Assembly: GCA_023249715.1 (NCBI GenBank)
Contig: JAHFCA010000019.1
Coordinates: 1-13,527 of the forward strand
DNA: 13,527 bases
Source: Elusimicrobiota bacterium
GTDB taxonomy: Bacteria > Elusimicrobiota > Elusimicrobia > 2-02-FULL-39-32
Direction: 5' to 3'
Shown in pieces: positions 7,102-13,527 of this stretch. The notes beneath the pieces are model-generated. The model was not told the origin of the DNA and did no database searches. It was given only the letters and a program-made list of their open reading frames with translations. The position numbers and the translations under genes were made by a program. Positions within the stretch are counted from its first letter, which is position 1. Each line of letters opens with the position of its first letter.

Positions 7102-8388
7102 TTAGTAAATCTTGGACAATTTGTTAGGGGAAACTCCCAAAAAGAAGAGAAAAATTAGAGTCAAATTTCTCAGAGAGTTTCGTAGCGGCCCCTTTTTTAC
7201 ATATTTTCTGGAAGAGGTTCTCACTTTTTCTTGTAATAGGAAAAGACGCCCCATTTTCCGCAGTTTAGGGATCAATAAATATTCTTCCATCAGTGGGGCG
7301 TTTGGATATCCGCCGGATCGTTTATAGGCTTCTCGTTGTACCGCCAGCGCTTGATCCCCATGCGGAACTCGTGTAAAAAAAGTGCGGACTCGAGTTAATA
7401 ACTCAATGGTTCTATAGAAAAGTTTATCCGAATCGAAACTGAGCCTAAACGCCAAGGCCACTGGCGCTTTTCCGCCGCTTTCAGAAAAAACTTCCATCAA
7501 AATATTCTGCCAATTATCTGGAAGCAGAGTGTCGGCATGGAGGAATAGAAATATTTTTCCTTTTGCCTGTTGGGCGCCGCAATGCATTTGAGCCCCTCGG
7601 TTCGGTTGGGGATATTTTAGAACCAGGGTGGCTTTATTTTGGACAAGGGCAAGGGTATCGTCTTGGCTTCCTCCATCCACAATAATCGTTTCAGTGGAAT
7701 AGGAAGAAGAGGTCTGCCGTATGTGAGTTAGAGTTTTAAGGATTGTTCCCGCTTCATTTTTTGTGGGGATAATAATGGAGAAGGTGGGTTCCAGAGATTC
7801 TAAATCCTTTGGCCGGTCTATGTCTAAATATTCCGGCAGCAAATCGGTTTTTAAAGAATGTTTTTTTGCTTGAGCCAATGTTTTTTCTAATACCGTTGAA
7901 CTCGACCATGGGATATCCCTAAAGAGATCGGGAATTATTTTGTCTTTTAGGCCAATTAAATAGTAACCGCCATCGGGGGTGGGCCCCAAGACCAAATCAT
8001 TGTTATCTAAGGAGCTAAACGCATCGCGTATGTATTCTGTAGGTAGGCCGGGAGAATCGGACCCGATAATGACCCCTTTAGAATGTCCTTTTTTAAAGAC
8101 GCTATGAAACGCATTTTTTAATCTTTCCCCTAAATTTTCACCCTCCTGTAGAAAAAAAGGAACTTCTTGGGAGGAAGTTTTTATCCAATCTGGAGATGGA
8201 AAATCTGGATGAGGTTCATAGGCAATTTCTACGGAGAGCGCTGGAATTTTAAGTAGGGAGGTATAAATGCTTGCCGCCCAATCGCGGTACATTGCTGCGG
8301 CCTGGTCGTAGGTGAGGGGGGGCACTAAACGGGTTTTAACTCGTCCGGGAACCGGCGCTTTTACGAATATAATTAAAGAATCCTTCAT
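7102..8388 (-). CDS. Fused DUF2064 (TIGR04282-type) and GT2 glycosyltransferase (TIGR04283-type)
   Basis: 428-residue fusion of two GT-A-fold domains that are often separate proteins. Residues 1-198 are the DUF2064/TIGR04282 domain: KAPVPGRVKTRL at 10-21, GSDSPGLP at 109-116, GPTPDGGYYLIG at 135-146, PWSSSTVLEKT and a closing LPEYLDIDRPKDL. Residues 203-428 are a family-2 glycosyltransferase of the TIGR04283 kind: SIIIPTKNEAGTI, IIVDGGSQDDT, NRGAQM at 263-268, FLHADTLLP (the metal-binding HAD element) and PHGDQALAV, with a hydrophobic stretch at 409-419 that may touch the membrane. From memory, these families recur near arsenosugar radical SAM/ArsM genes and often as neighbours or fusions. 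The sugar donor and acceptor are not known. It starts 18 bp after the VTT protein gene with no Shine-Dalgarno. Transfer of a sugar to an arsenical is inference from context. Confidence 0.88.
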   Translation of the reverse strand: MKDSLIIFVKAPVPGRVKTRLVPPLTYDQAAAMYRDWAASIYTSLLKIPALSVEIAYEPHPDFPSPDWIKTSSQEVPFFLQEGENLGERLKNAFHSVFKKGHSKGVIIGSDSPGLPTEYIRDAFSSLDNNDLVLGPTPDGGYYLIGLKDKIIPDLFRDIPWSSSTVLEKTLAQAKKHSLKTDLLPEYLDIDRPKDLESLEPTFSIIIPTKNEAGTILKTLTHIRQTSSSYSTETIIVDGGSQDDTLALVQNKATLVLKYPQPNRGAQMHCGAQQAKGKIFLFLHADTLLPDNWQNILMEVFSESGGKAPVALAFRLSFDSDKLFYRTIELLTRVRTFFTRVPHGDQALAVQREAYKRSGGYPNAPLMEEYLLIPKLRKMGRLFLLQEKVRTSSRKYVKKGPLRNSLRNLTLIFLFFLGVSPNKLSKIY

Positions 8389-8406
8389 GGGGGTTAAATT
8401 TTGTTC

Positions 8407-9012
8407 TTACAATTGAACTTTTTCCTCCAACGCTTTCTTTGCTATATGGGTAATATAAATTGTAACTGTAACCGTGGCGATAAATCCGATGATGCGAATG
8501 GTCCATTGAACCGTAGTCACAGCTCCTGTGGTTGCGGCGGCTAGATCGCCCGCCAGCGATCCTATATAAACATACATCACGGTTCCCGGCAGCATCCCTA
8601 TCCACGAAGCTAACAGGTAGTCGCGCAGAGTGACCTTCGTAATTCCGTAGGCATAGTTGAGTAAATTAAAGGGAAAGATGGGAGAAAGTCGTGTGAGTCC
8701 CACGATCTTCCAACCTTCTTTTGCAACAGCCTCGTCCACCGCTTTAAATTTTTTGTTCCCTTCAATTTTTGTTTCTACCCACCGTCTTGCTAAATACCGT
8801 CCGATTAAAAAACTGCAGGTCGCGCCCAGGGTAGAGGCAAAGGAGACTATAATGGAACCTTTAACCACCCCAAAAATTGCGCCAGCTCCTAAAGTGAGAA
8901 CCGATCCCGGAAGGAAAAGAACCGAGGCAAATAGATAAATCAAAACAAAGACGACTATTCCTATAGGTCCTAAACCATGAATCCAGTCTAAGGAGGTTTT
9001 AAGAATTTCCAT
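8407..9012 (-). CDS. TVP38/TMEM64 (VTT/DedA-like) inner-membrane protein
   Basis: Integral membrane protein of 201 residues from the SNARE-associated/VTT superfamily. Visible features are the re-entrant segment FLPGSVLTLGAGAIFG at 33-48, a following helix ending in GRYLARRWVE, the diagnostic RLSPIFPFNLLNYAYG at 108-123, and WIGMLPGTVMYVYIGS at 137-152. A last helix spans about 170-190. Members of this superfamily are linked to lipid scrambling or flipping and to small-molecule or metal handling, but the substrate of most bacterial ones is unknown. It begins 7 bp after the radical SAM-ArsM gene and ends 18 bp before the glycosyltransferase fusion, so it is almost certainly co-expressed with them. 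A role in moving an arsenical or its lipid carrier across the membrane is speculation. No Shine-Dalgarno; translational coupling is likely. Confidence 0.9.
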   Translation of the reverse strand: MEILKTSLDWIHGLGPIGIVVFVLIYLFASVLFLPGSVLTLGAGAIFGVVKGSIIVSFASTLGATCSFLIGRYLARRWVETKIEGNKKFKAVDEAVAKEGWKIVGLTRLSPIFPFNLLNYAYGITKVTLRDYLLASWIGMLPGTVMYVYIGSLAGDLAAATTGAVTTVQWTIRIIGFIATVTVTIYITHIAKKALEEKVQL

Positions 9013-9019
9013 ATTTGGG

Positions 9020-11542
9020 TTAACAACAGTTAGGACCGCAGTTCTGATCCGACGTGGAATTTATGGAAACAAAAGAGATTTTCCGTCCTGAATTCTTCTC
9101 TAAGACGGTAAAATGATCCGCATAGGGTTGGGCTCTCAATTTGGCAGCCGTATCCGTGCAGACCTCTATCTCTGCGCCGCGGGGGAAGAGATGCCCTTCT
9201 TCGTCCATGGTCGCTTTATAGGGGCCGAGATAGATTGCTGTTTGGCCAATGAATTGGCACCCTTCTTTTTTTTCAAACTTAAATCCGCGTACGGTGATGG
9301 AATAAAATTTTGCTCCTTCCACCTCTTTCCAAAAACTTTTCTTGAGAAGTGAAATTCCATAGAACCCTGCCTTCTCCAATTGCGATAAAAATTCTGATTC
9401 AGAAAGGGCGCCAGAAATGCATTCACCCCAAAGGTCCTGATGCGCCTGAAGGGAGATGGGGACAGAATGATCGGAAACGATATCGGCTACTACAAAGCGG
9501 CCGCTATCCTTTAAAATCCTCCAGATCTCGGCAAACACTTTTTTCTTGTTTGGAGATAGATTGATCACACAGTTAGAGGTAACCAGATCTACGGAATGAT
9601 CTGGAACCGGAATATTTTCCAGGTATCCTTTCTTGAAATCTACGACGTCAAATCCCAGATTTTCCGCCACCGTTTTTTTGCAGCGGTTCGCCACTTCCAG
9701 CATGGGGTCGGTCATGTCGATTCCAATCACTTTTCCATTCGCGCCCACTTTCTTGGCGGCAATAAAACAGTCGATCCCGGCGCCCGAACCTAAATCCAAT
9801 GCGGTTTCTCCCGGTTTCAGCTGCGCTAAAGAGATGGGAGAACCGCATCCGTAAAAGCGGTCAATCACTTCCTGAGGGATATGGTGGATATCGTCATCAT
9901 CGTATTTTACCGGACAGCAGAGTTCTGTTTGAGGTTTTTCCGCCGCTTTGCCGTAGAATTTCTGAACCGCTTTGTACGGTTTTTCCACATCGAAGGAAAG
10001 AACACAGTTAGAATGGAGAAGTTTAACATCGAAAGGTTTTCCCGAGGAGAGCCATGCTTGGGCGTCCTCGCTGCAGGCGATAGCATCTTCCCCCATGCTG
10101 TGCAGAAGGATGGGAGCGTTAAATCCAGATTTAGAGTTTAACTCTATTTGTTTAGACGCTGCCAAATCGAACATAATTTCCTTAATCATCTCTACAGTTA
10201 GCGGGGTGTAGGGGTCTTCTCCCAGAAAACTTCCCTCTTTTCCATTGGTGGAAAAAAAGTAGCTATGTTCCATGTCGCCTCCGCCGGTTAAATAGCGAAA
10301 GGGATCCTCCGCCATAAACTCTTTTTGCGCCACACTTGTATTTCGAATCTTTGATGCTAAATCGCTGCGCAGCCACAGTTCTTGAATTGTTTTTCCGTTT
10401 AGAGTTCCCATACTCAGGTTAGGGTGACCACCCATTGCCGCGGAGGGATAGATTTGGCCATCCATATAAAGAGACAAACTTTCCCATGCCATCATGCCCA
10501 AATCGTATTTTGTGTTGGGCTGTCCGTTTACGCGGAGTTTAATCGATTCTAAGTTATCGAAGAGAACGCCAGCCTGTTCGGAATTAAGTTTTACTTCTTT
10601 TATTAAGGCGAGCAACTCGGTTAGACTTGGAAAAGAGTCTGAGACCGATTCCAAAATCCTTCCCCGCTTATGCGGCCACATAAGGTGCACCGATTTTGCT
10701 CCCAAATTTTTAGCCAGTTGGGGGAGGTTCTTTAGTTCCTTCCAATTCTCTTGGGTGACCACTGCCGTCAAAGAAGTTTCAAAGCCAAGCGCGCTTAGAG
10801 CTTTTAACCCCTCGGACGCTTTTTGAAACACGCCATACCCACGAATGGCATCGTTCGTTTCTGCAGTAGTTCCATCTAAACTGACCTGAAATTTCAGTTT
10901 TGCGCGGTCCATCTCTTCTAGTTTTTTTAGCCGGTTCTCGGGGAAAAGCGTTGCGTTCGTTAAAATAATGAGCTCTTTTTTCTTAATTTTTGTCACATGC
11001 CGCATCAGTTCAAAAATATCGGGACGAATGAAGGGCTCTCCCCCTGTAAAATAGAATCGTTCTGCGCCTAAATTGCCCGCCTCCTCGAGGGCGCGCTTAT
11101 AAAATTCCGTATCCAGTCCCTTCTCTCCTTGAGGACCCGAGGAAACAAGGCAATGGGTACAGGTGAGGTTGCAGGTTTGAGTTAAATGAATCCAAAATTC
11201 TTTTAATTGTTCTGGTTTCAAATAATGGCTGCGCCCGAGGTATTCTTTCTTTTGAAGAGGTTCTGTGGAAATAATTCCAGTCTTTAAAGCCTCCTGTAAA
11301 AATGTATGGCAATGGAGCCATGATTTTGCGAAATCGGTTTTGGCAGTTTGGGAATAGAATTGAATAATTTCACCAAAAGATTTTTCTCCATCCACCCAGC
11401 TCAATATTTTTGCGCCGCGGGAGTCCGTTGCCATCCAATTGGGGCTGGAACCATCTAAAAAGAAGTGAATGTCATGCTTATCCCAAGTATGAAGGTGGGG
11501 TTTATAAAAAATAGTGGAATGTTTTAACTCGGTTTGAGGCAT
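9020..11542 (-). CDS. PqqD-like / radical SAM / ArsM arsenite methyltransferase fusion protein
   Basis: 840-residue multidomain enzyme, likely cytoplasmic. Residues about 15-95 resemble a PqqD-type peptide-binding domain (NWMATDSRGAKILSWVDG). Residues about 115-330 are a radical SAM domain with CNLTCTHC giving cluster cysteines C124, C128 and C131, and TGGEP at 166-170. Residues about 350-430 look like a SPASM region that lacks its usual cysteines. Residues about 445-540 are an unassigned bridge with C490 and C513. Residues about 540-840 are a full ArsM: CC at 542-543, YGCGSP (C566), LDLGSGAGIDC, GIDMTDPM, SNCVINLSP, LWGECISGAL (C708) and GCQFIGQ (C762). These match the arsenic-binding cysteines C32, C61, C156 and C206 of human AS3MT. 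The C-terminus NCGPNCC is cysteine-rich as in many ArsMs. ATG at 11542 is chosen because AAAGGAG lies nine bases upstream; a TTG at 11548 is too close. It probably methylates As(III) and adds a radical-derived carbon group. Confidence 0.93.
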   Translation of the reverse strand: MPQTELKHSTIFYKPHLHTWDKHDIHFFLDGSSPNWMATDSRGAKILSWVDGEKSFGEIIQFYSQTAKTDFAKSWLHCHTFLQEALKTGIISTEPLQKKEYLGRSHYLKPEQLKEFWIHLTQTCNLTCTHCLVSSGPQGEKGLDTEFYKRALEEAGNLGAERFYFTGGEPFIRPDIFELMRHVTKIKKKELIILTNATLFPENRLKKLEEMDRAKLKFQVSLDGTTAETNDAIRGYGVFQKASEGLKALSALGFETSLTAVVTQENWKELKNLPQLAKNLGAKSVHLMWPHKRGRILESVSDSFPSLTELLALIKEVKLNSEQAGVLFDNLESIKLRVNGQPNTKYDLGMMAWESLSLYMDGQIYPSAAMGGHPNLSMGTLNGKTIQELWLRSDLASKIRNTSVAQKEFMAEDPFRYLTGGGDMEHSYFFSTNGKEGSFLGEDPYTPLTVEMIKEIMFDLAASKQIELNSKSGFNAPILLHSMGEDAIACSEDAQAWLSSGKPFDVKLLHSNCVLSFDVEKPYKAVQKFYGKAAEKPQTELCCPVKYDDDDIHHIPQEVIDRFYGCGSPISLAQLKPGETALDLGSGAGIDCFIAAKKVGANGKVIGIDMTDPMLEVANRCKKTVAENLGFDVVDFKKGYLENIPVPDHSVDLVTSNCVINLSPNKKKVFAEIWRILKDSGRFVVADIVSDHSVPISLQAHQDLWGECISGALSESEFLSQLEKAGFYGISLLKKSFWKEVEGAKFYSITVRGFKFEKKEGCQFIGQTAIYLGPYKATMDEEGHLFPRGAEIEVCTDTAAKLRAQPYADHFTVLEKNSGRKISFVSINSTSDQNCGPNCC

Positions 11543-11551
11543 GGACAATTT

Positions 11552-11558
11552 CTCCTTT
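11552..11558 (-). promoter_or_regulatory. Shine-Dalgarno of the radical SAM-ArsM gene
   Basis: AAAGGAG on the minus strand, nine bases before the ATG at 11542. It decides the start in favour of that ATG over the TTG at 11548, which would leave only three bases. It lies in the 22-bp gap after the permease gene. Confidence 0.75.
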
Positions 11559-11564
11559 ATCTTC

Positions 11565-12665
11565 TTATTTTATAAAAATAAAAATTAGGGCGGATACTAG
11601 GGCTGCTACAGGTAAAGTGAGTATCCAAGAAATAAGAATATTTTTTATCATTCCCCAATTCGCTTTGCCGTTGACAAGGCCAACTCCAAAGAGGGAACCG
11701 CACGTCACATGAGTGGTCGATACAGGCAAACTGAAATTTGAAGCGAGGATAACCAATAGGGCGGAAATTAAATTTGCCGTGAACCCCTGGCCATGATTCA
11801 TGGATGTAATTCTTTGGCTCATCGTTTTCGCCACTTTGCGCGCGCTCAAAATGCCTCCTAAAGCGATGGCGACGCTGATCCATACGATTCCATTTTGAAC
11901 ACCCATAAAATTGGCGGCCAAAAGCAACGCCGCAATTTTGGGAGTATCGTTTAGTCCGCGGGCAAAACTGACCGCTCCAGCGGTACAATAATGGAGCTGG
12001 TCTAAGACGGTGTGAGCGTTTACTCCGATAATCGTTCCCATATATTTCGTTTGGCAGATGGAAATTTGGTCTACGGTCAATGTAAGGCCAGTAGACTTTA
12101 GAACCCCTGCGCCGCTGGGAGTTATCTCTACAACCTCTTCTTTGCCGCCCACACAAAAACAGGTTTCACCGTTAACGCCGCAAAACTCTTTTAACTTTTT
12201 AAATGACGGGTAAACCAAAAGTGTTAGAGCCACAGAAACGAGCGGGGAAAAAAAGAGGGGGAGAAAATAGGCAGTGAAAAGTTTCTGAAAATGAATCGGC
12301 TGCCCGCTGGCGAGCCCGGCCCCCAGCAGTCCTCCCACCAGAGAGTGTGTTGTAGAAATAGGAAACCCTGTAAGGGTGGCGAGTAAAACGGTGAAGGCTG
12401 TCCCTATTCCCACGGCAAGAAGAAAAGACGGCATCTCGGTGACGGAATTAGGAACGAGTCCCTTGCCGCTAAAAGCTGCCACTAAGCCTTGGGAAAGAAA
12501 TAGAGCGGCAAGGGAGCCCAGAAAAGTTGTGACCGTTGCCCAATAAAGAGCGCGCTTATAATTGGCAGTTCCGCTCCCAAATAAGGTGGCCACTCCTTTA
12601 AAATTATCGTTCGCCCCATTCACATAGGCTAGAAATAATCCCCCAACTAAAATTAATAGGGTCAT
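11565..12665 (-). CDS. PiT-family inorganic phosphate permease (possible arsenate entry route)
   Basis: Predicted 366-residue inner-membrane symporter of the PiT family, which moves phosphate with protons or sodium; these carriers often also admit arsenate. Both halves show the duplicated signature: GANDNFKGVATLFGSG at 17-32 with PISTTH at 102-107, and ARGLNDTPKIAALLLA at 235-250 with PVSTTH at 314-319. About ten hydrophobic helices are visible. The central loop contains CGVNGETCFCVGG at 162-174, with three closely spaced cysteines (C162, C169, C171) that could bind a metal or As(III). The ATG at 12665 is used; the preceding codon is TTG. The radical SAM-ArsM gene begins 22 bp downstream, suggesting an operon. 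Whether it supplies phosphate or arsenate is not shown by sequence. No Shine-Dalgarno. Confidence 0.92.
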   Translation of the reverse strand: MTLLILVGGLFLAYVNGANDNFKGVATLFGSGTANYKRALYWATVTTFLGSLAALFLSQGLVAAFSGKGLVPNSVTEMPSFLLAVGIGTAFTVLLATLTGFPISTTHSLVGGLLGAGLASGQPIHFQKLFTAYFLPLFFSPLVSVALTLLVYPSFKKLKEFCGVNGETCFCVGGKEEVVEITPSGAGVLKSTGLTLTVDQISICQTKYMGTIIGVNAHTVLDQLHYCTAGAVSFARGLNDTPKIAALLLAANFMGVQNGIVWISVAIALGGILSARKVAKTMSQRITSMNHGQGFTANLISALLVILASNFSLPVSTTHVTCGSLFGVGLVNGKANWGMIKNILISWILTLPVAALVSALIFIFIK

Positions 12666-12670
12666 CAAAA

Positions 12671-12718
12671 GTTAATGCACCCAAATAGTTCTGCTTCCAA
12701 CTGAATTATTTGGGTTAA
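12671..12718. promoter_or_regulatory. Inverted repeat between the CDGSH and PiT genes (operator, terminator or hairpin)
   Basis: ACCCAAATA at 12679-12687 is a perfect inverted repeat of TATTTGGGT at 12707-12715, separated by 19 bases. With a two-base bulge the pairing extends outward into TTAAT and ATTA. It fills the 56-bp gap upstream of the PiT and radical SAM-ArsM genes. It could be an operator for that block or an RNA hairpin; no T-run follows, so an intrinsic terminator is unlikely. The half TATTTGGGTTAA (12707-12718) is repeated exactly at 9012-9023. Confidence 0.5.
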
Positions 12719-12721
12719 TCT

Positions 12722-12952
12722 CTAGAGCTTTGAGTGAGTGCCGTCGCAATAGGGCTTGTTACCGGACTTTTTACAGCCACACCAGGCTACGGTTTTTGCT
12801 TCTGTAATTTCTACTACAATCGGGCTCATACCGGTGTTTTTTCGTTTATGGGAACCATCGCAATACGGTTGGTTTTCCGATTCCCCGCAAGCGCACCAAG
12901 CTTTTTTCCCAGGTTGTTCCTGAATCACATAGGGAGCATTCTGTTTAGCCAT
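12722..12952 (-). CDS. Dual CDGSH iron-sulfur domain protein
   Basis: Small soluble 76-residue protein made of two CDGSH (mitoNEET-type) motifs in tandem. Motif one is CACGESENQPYCDGSH with ligands C20, C22, C31 and H35. Motif two is CGCKKSGNKPYCDGTH with C58, C60, C69 and H73. Each should hold a 2Fe-2S cluster with three cysteines and one histidine. Such proteins are thought to act in redox sensing or electron and cluster transfer; the partner here is unknown. AAAGGAG lies twelve bases before the ATG at 12952, a little far but usable. It sits 56 bp upstream of the PiT gene and 35 bp downstream of the secreted EHP-repeat protein. It could support the iron-sulfur radical enzyme nearby, but this rests only on proximity. 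Confidence 0.93.
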   Translation of the reverse strand: MAKQNAPYVIQEQPGKKAWCACGESENQPYCDGSHKRKNTGMSPIVVEITEAKTVAWCGCKKSGNKPYCDGTHSKL

Positions 12953-12964
12953 AGTTTTCTAGGT

Positions 12965-12971
12965 CTCCTTT
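12965..12971 (-). promoter_or_regulatory. Shine-Dalgarno of the CDGSH gene
   Basis: AAAGGAG on the minus strand, twelve bases upstream of the ATG at 12952. The spacing is longer than the common five to nine bases, but no better in-frame start exists nearby. Confidence 0.5.
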
Positions 12972-12987
12972 TTAGTAGTTAACCAGT

Positions 12988-13491
12988 TTATTTTACTGGC
13001 ACAATAGTATTATTTTTGTCGTAAGTGAAGCGGGGTTTGTCGTTGACTTTATGAATCAGAACTCTTTCCATCGTCATTTTACCGTCCTCAGACTTCTTGG
13101 CGTAAAAGTCTAGATCTAGCTTATTGTTCCCACCAATCTCTTTTAGATCCGCGCAAGCAAAGCATGTTTTTCCTTCCTGCAGCATGCAGATTTTATTCTT
13201 GTGAACTTTAACGAGCTCCAACTTCCAATCTTTGTTCTCTACATCATCATGAATTGTGTAGACTCCTCCTGTTTTTTGCGCTTCAGACGCAAGATACTCT
13301 TTTACGAACTTTTCATAGTCGTTCTGAAAAGTTTTGTCTTTGGCCGCTTTGTTAGGATGCTCTTTTGGGTGTTCTTTGGCTGCGCCGCCGTTTTGGGAAG
13401 TAGGATGCTCCTGGGGGTGTTCAGCAGAAATAGCTCTACCAAATAGCCCTAGGATCAGACCTATCATTATGAATGGTACTTGTACTCTCAT
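12988..13491 (-). CDS. Small secreted protein with EHP repeats and a CxxC motif, function unknown
   Basis: 167-residue protein I do not recognise. It has a clear signal peptide of about 23 residues with likely cleavage after AISA. The mature N-terminus is a low-complexity linker carrying four EHP tripeptides in two pairs (24-30 and 40-46), rich in His, Glu, Pro and Lys. The rest (about 55-167) looks like one compact domain of alternating strands: VYTIHDDVENKDWKLELVKV, then C102, and C110 and C113 in TCFACADL, then LDLDFYAKKSEDGKMTMERV. The histidines and cysteines suggest metal binding in the periplasm, but this is inference. AAAGGAG seven bases before the ATG at 13491 fixes the start. It precedes the CDGSH gene by 35 bp and may share its transcript. 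Confidence 0.8.
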   Translation of the reverse strand: MRVQVPFIMIGLILGLFGRAISAEHPQEHPTSQNGGAAKEHPKEHPNKAAKDKTFQNDYEKFVKEYLASEAQKTGGVYTIHDDVENKDWKLELVKVHKNKICMLQEGKTCFACADLKEIGGNNKLDLDFYAKKSEDGKMTMERVLIHKVNDKPRFTYDKNNTIVPVK

Positions 13492-13498
13492 TTTTTTT

Positions 13499-13505
13499 CT
13501 CCTTT
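13499..13505 (-). promoter_or_regulatory. Shine-Dalgarno of the EHP-repeat secreted protein gene
   Basis: AAAGGAG on the minus strand, seven bases before the ATG at 13491. This is the best ribosome-binding site in the window. Confidence 0.75.
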
Positions 13506-13527
13506 GGTTTCGGTTACTCTTCTCCGA

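Noticed and set aside
9166..10211. Several plus- and minus-strand open frames of 65-86 codons inside the radical SAM-ArsM gene.
   Set aside because: All lie within a well-supported gene and show no motifs or ribosome-binding sites.
9020..11542. Possible selenoprotein, as some arsenosugar radical SAM proteins contain selenocysteine.
   Set aside because: The frame is continuous, ends in TAA, and has no in-frame TGA.
12666..12721. Sigma-70 promoter (TTGGAA, 17 bp, CATTAA) before the PiT gene.
   Set aside because: The -10 matches only three of six consensus bases, so it is not distinguishable from chance.
12983..12999. CCAGT/ACTGG hairpin at the end of the EHP-repeat gene as a terminator.
   Set aside because: Only five pairs, no T-run after it on the minus strand, and the stem overlaps coding sequence.

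Overview
All twelve protein genes read leftward on the minus strand and are tightly packed. The window comes from a Gram-negative bacterium: it encodes an Omp85-type outer-membrane barrel, a periplasmic sulfate-binding protein and a small secreted protein. Base composition looks moderate. The tRNA-modification gene mnmG is chromosomal housekeeping, so this looks like a chromosome rather than a plasmid or phage. I cannot name the phylum. Clear Shine-Dalgarno sequences precede only some genes.

In transcription order (high to low coordinates) the window starts with a small secreted protein carrying EHP repeats and a CxxC, then a two-motif CDGSH iron-sulfur protein. Next comes the most interesting block: a PiT-family phosphate (possibly arsenate) permease, an 840-residue fusion of a PqqD-like domain, a radical SAM domain and a complete ArsM-type arsenite methyltransferase, a TVP38/TMEM64 (VTT) membrane protein, and a fusion of two glycosyltransferase-fold domains (DUF2064 plus a GT2 domain of the TIGR04283 type). 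The housekeeping gene mnmG follows closely. Within this block the gaps are only 7 to 48 nt, so it may be one transcript.

ArsM plus radical SAM chemistry, together with these two glycosyltransferase types and a VTT protein, recalls arsenosugar biosynthesis neighbourhoods. The simplest reading is that arsenic enters the cell, is methylated and is joined to a carbon skeleton by one fused enzyme, and is then glycosylated. The product is not determined by sequence alone.

A complete sulfate ABC importer operon follows: sbp, cysT, cysW, cysA, with overlapping stop and start codons at each junction. A leader that can fold over the sbp start codon separates it from mnmG. Downstream of cysA, a 304-bp gap holds a roughly 170-bp imperfect palindrome with near-perfect 24 to 28-bp ends, followed by an Omp85-type barrel gene without POTRA domains. 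The last 90 bases (1-90) hold nothing I recognise.
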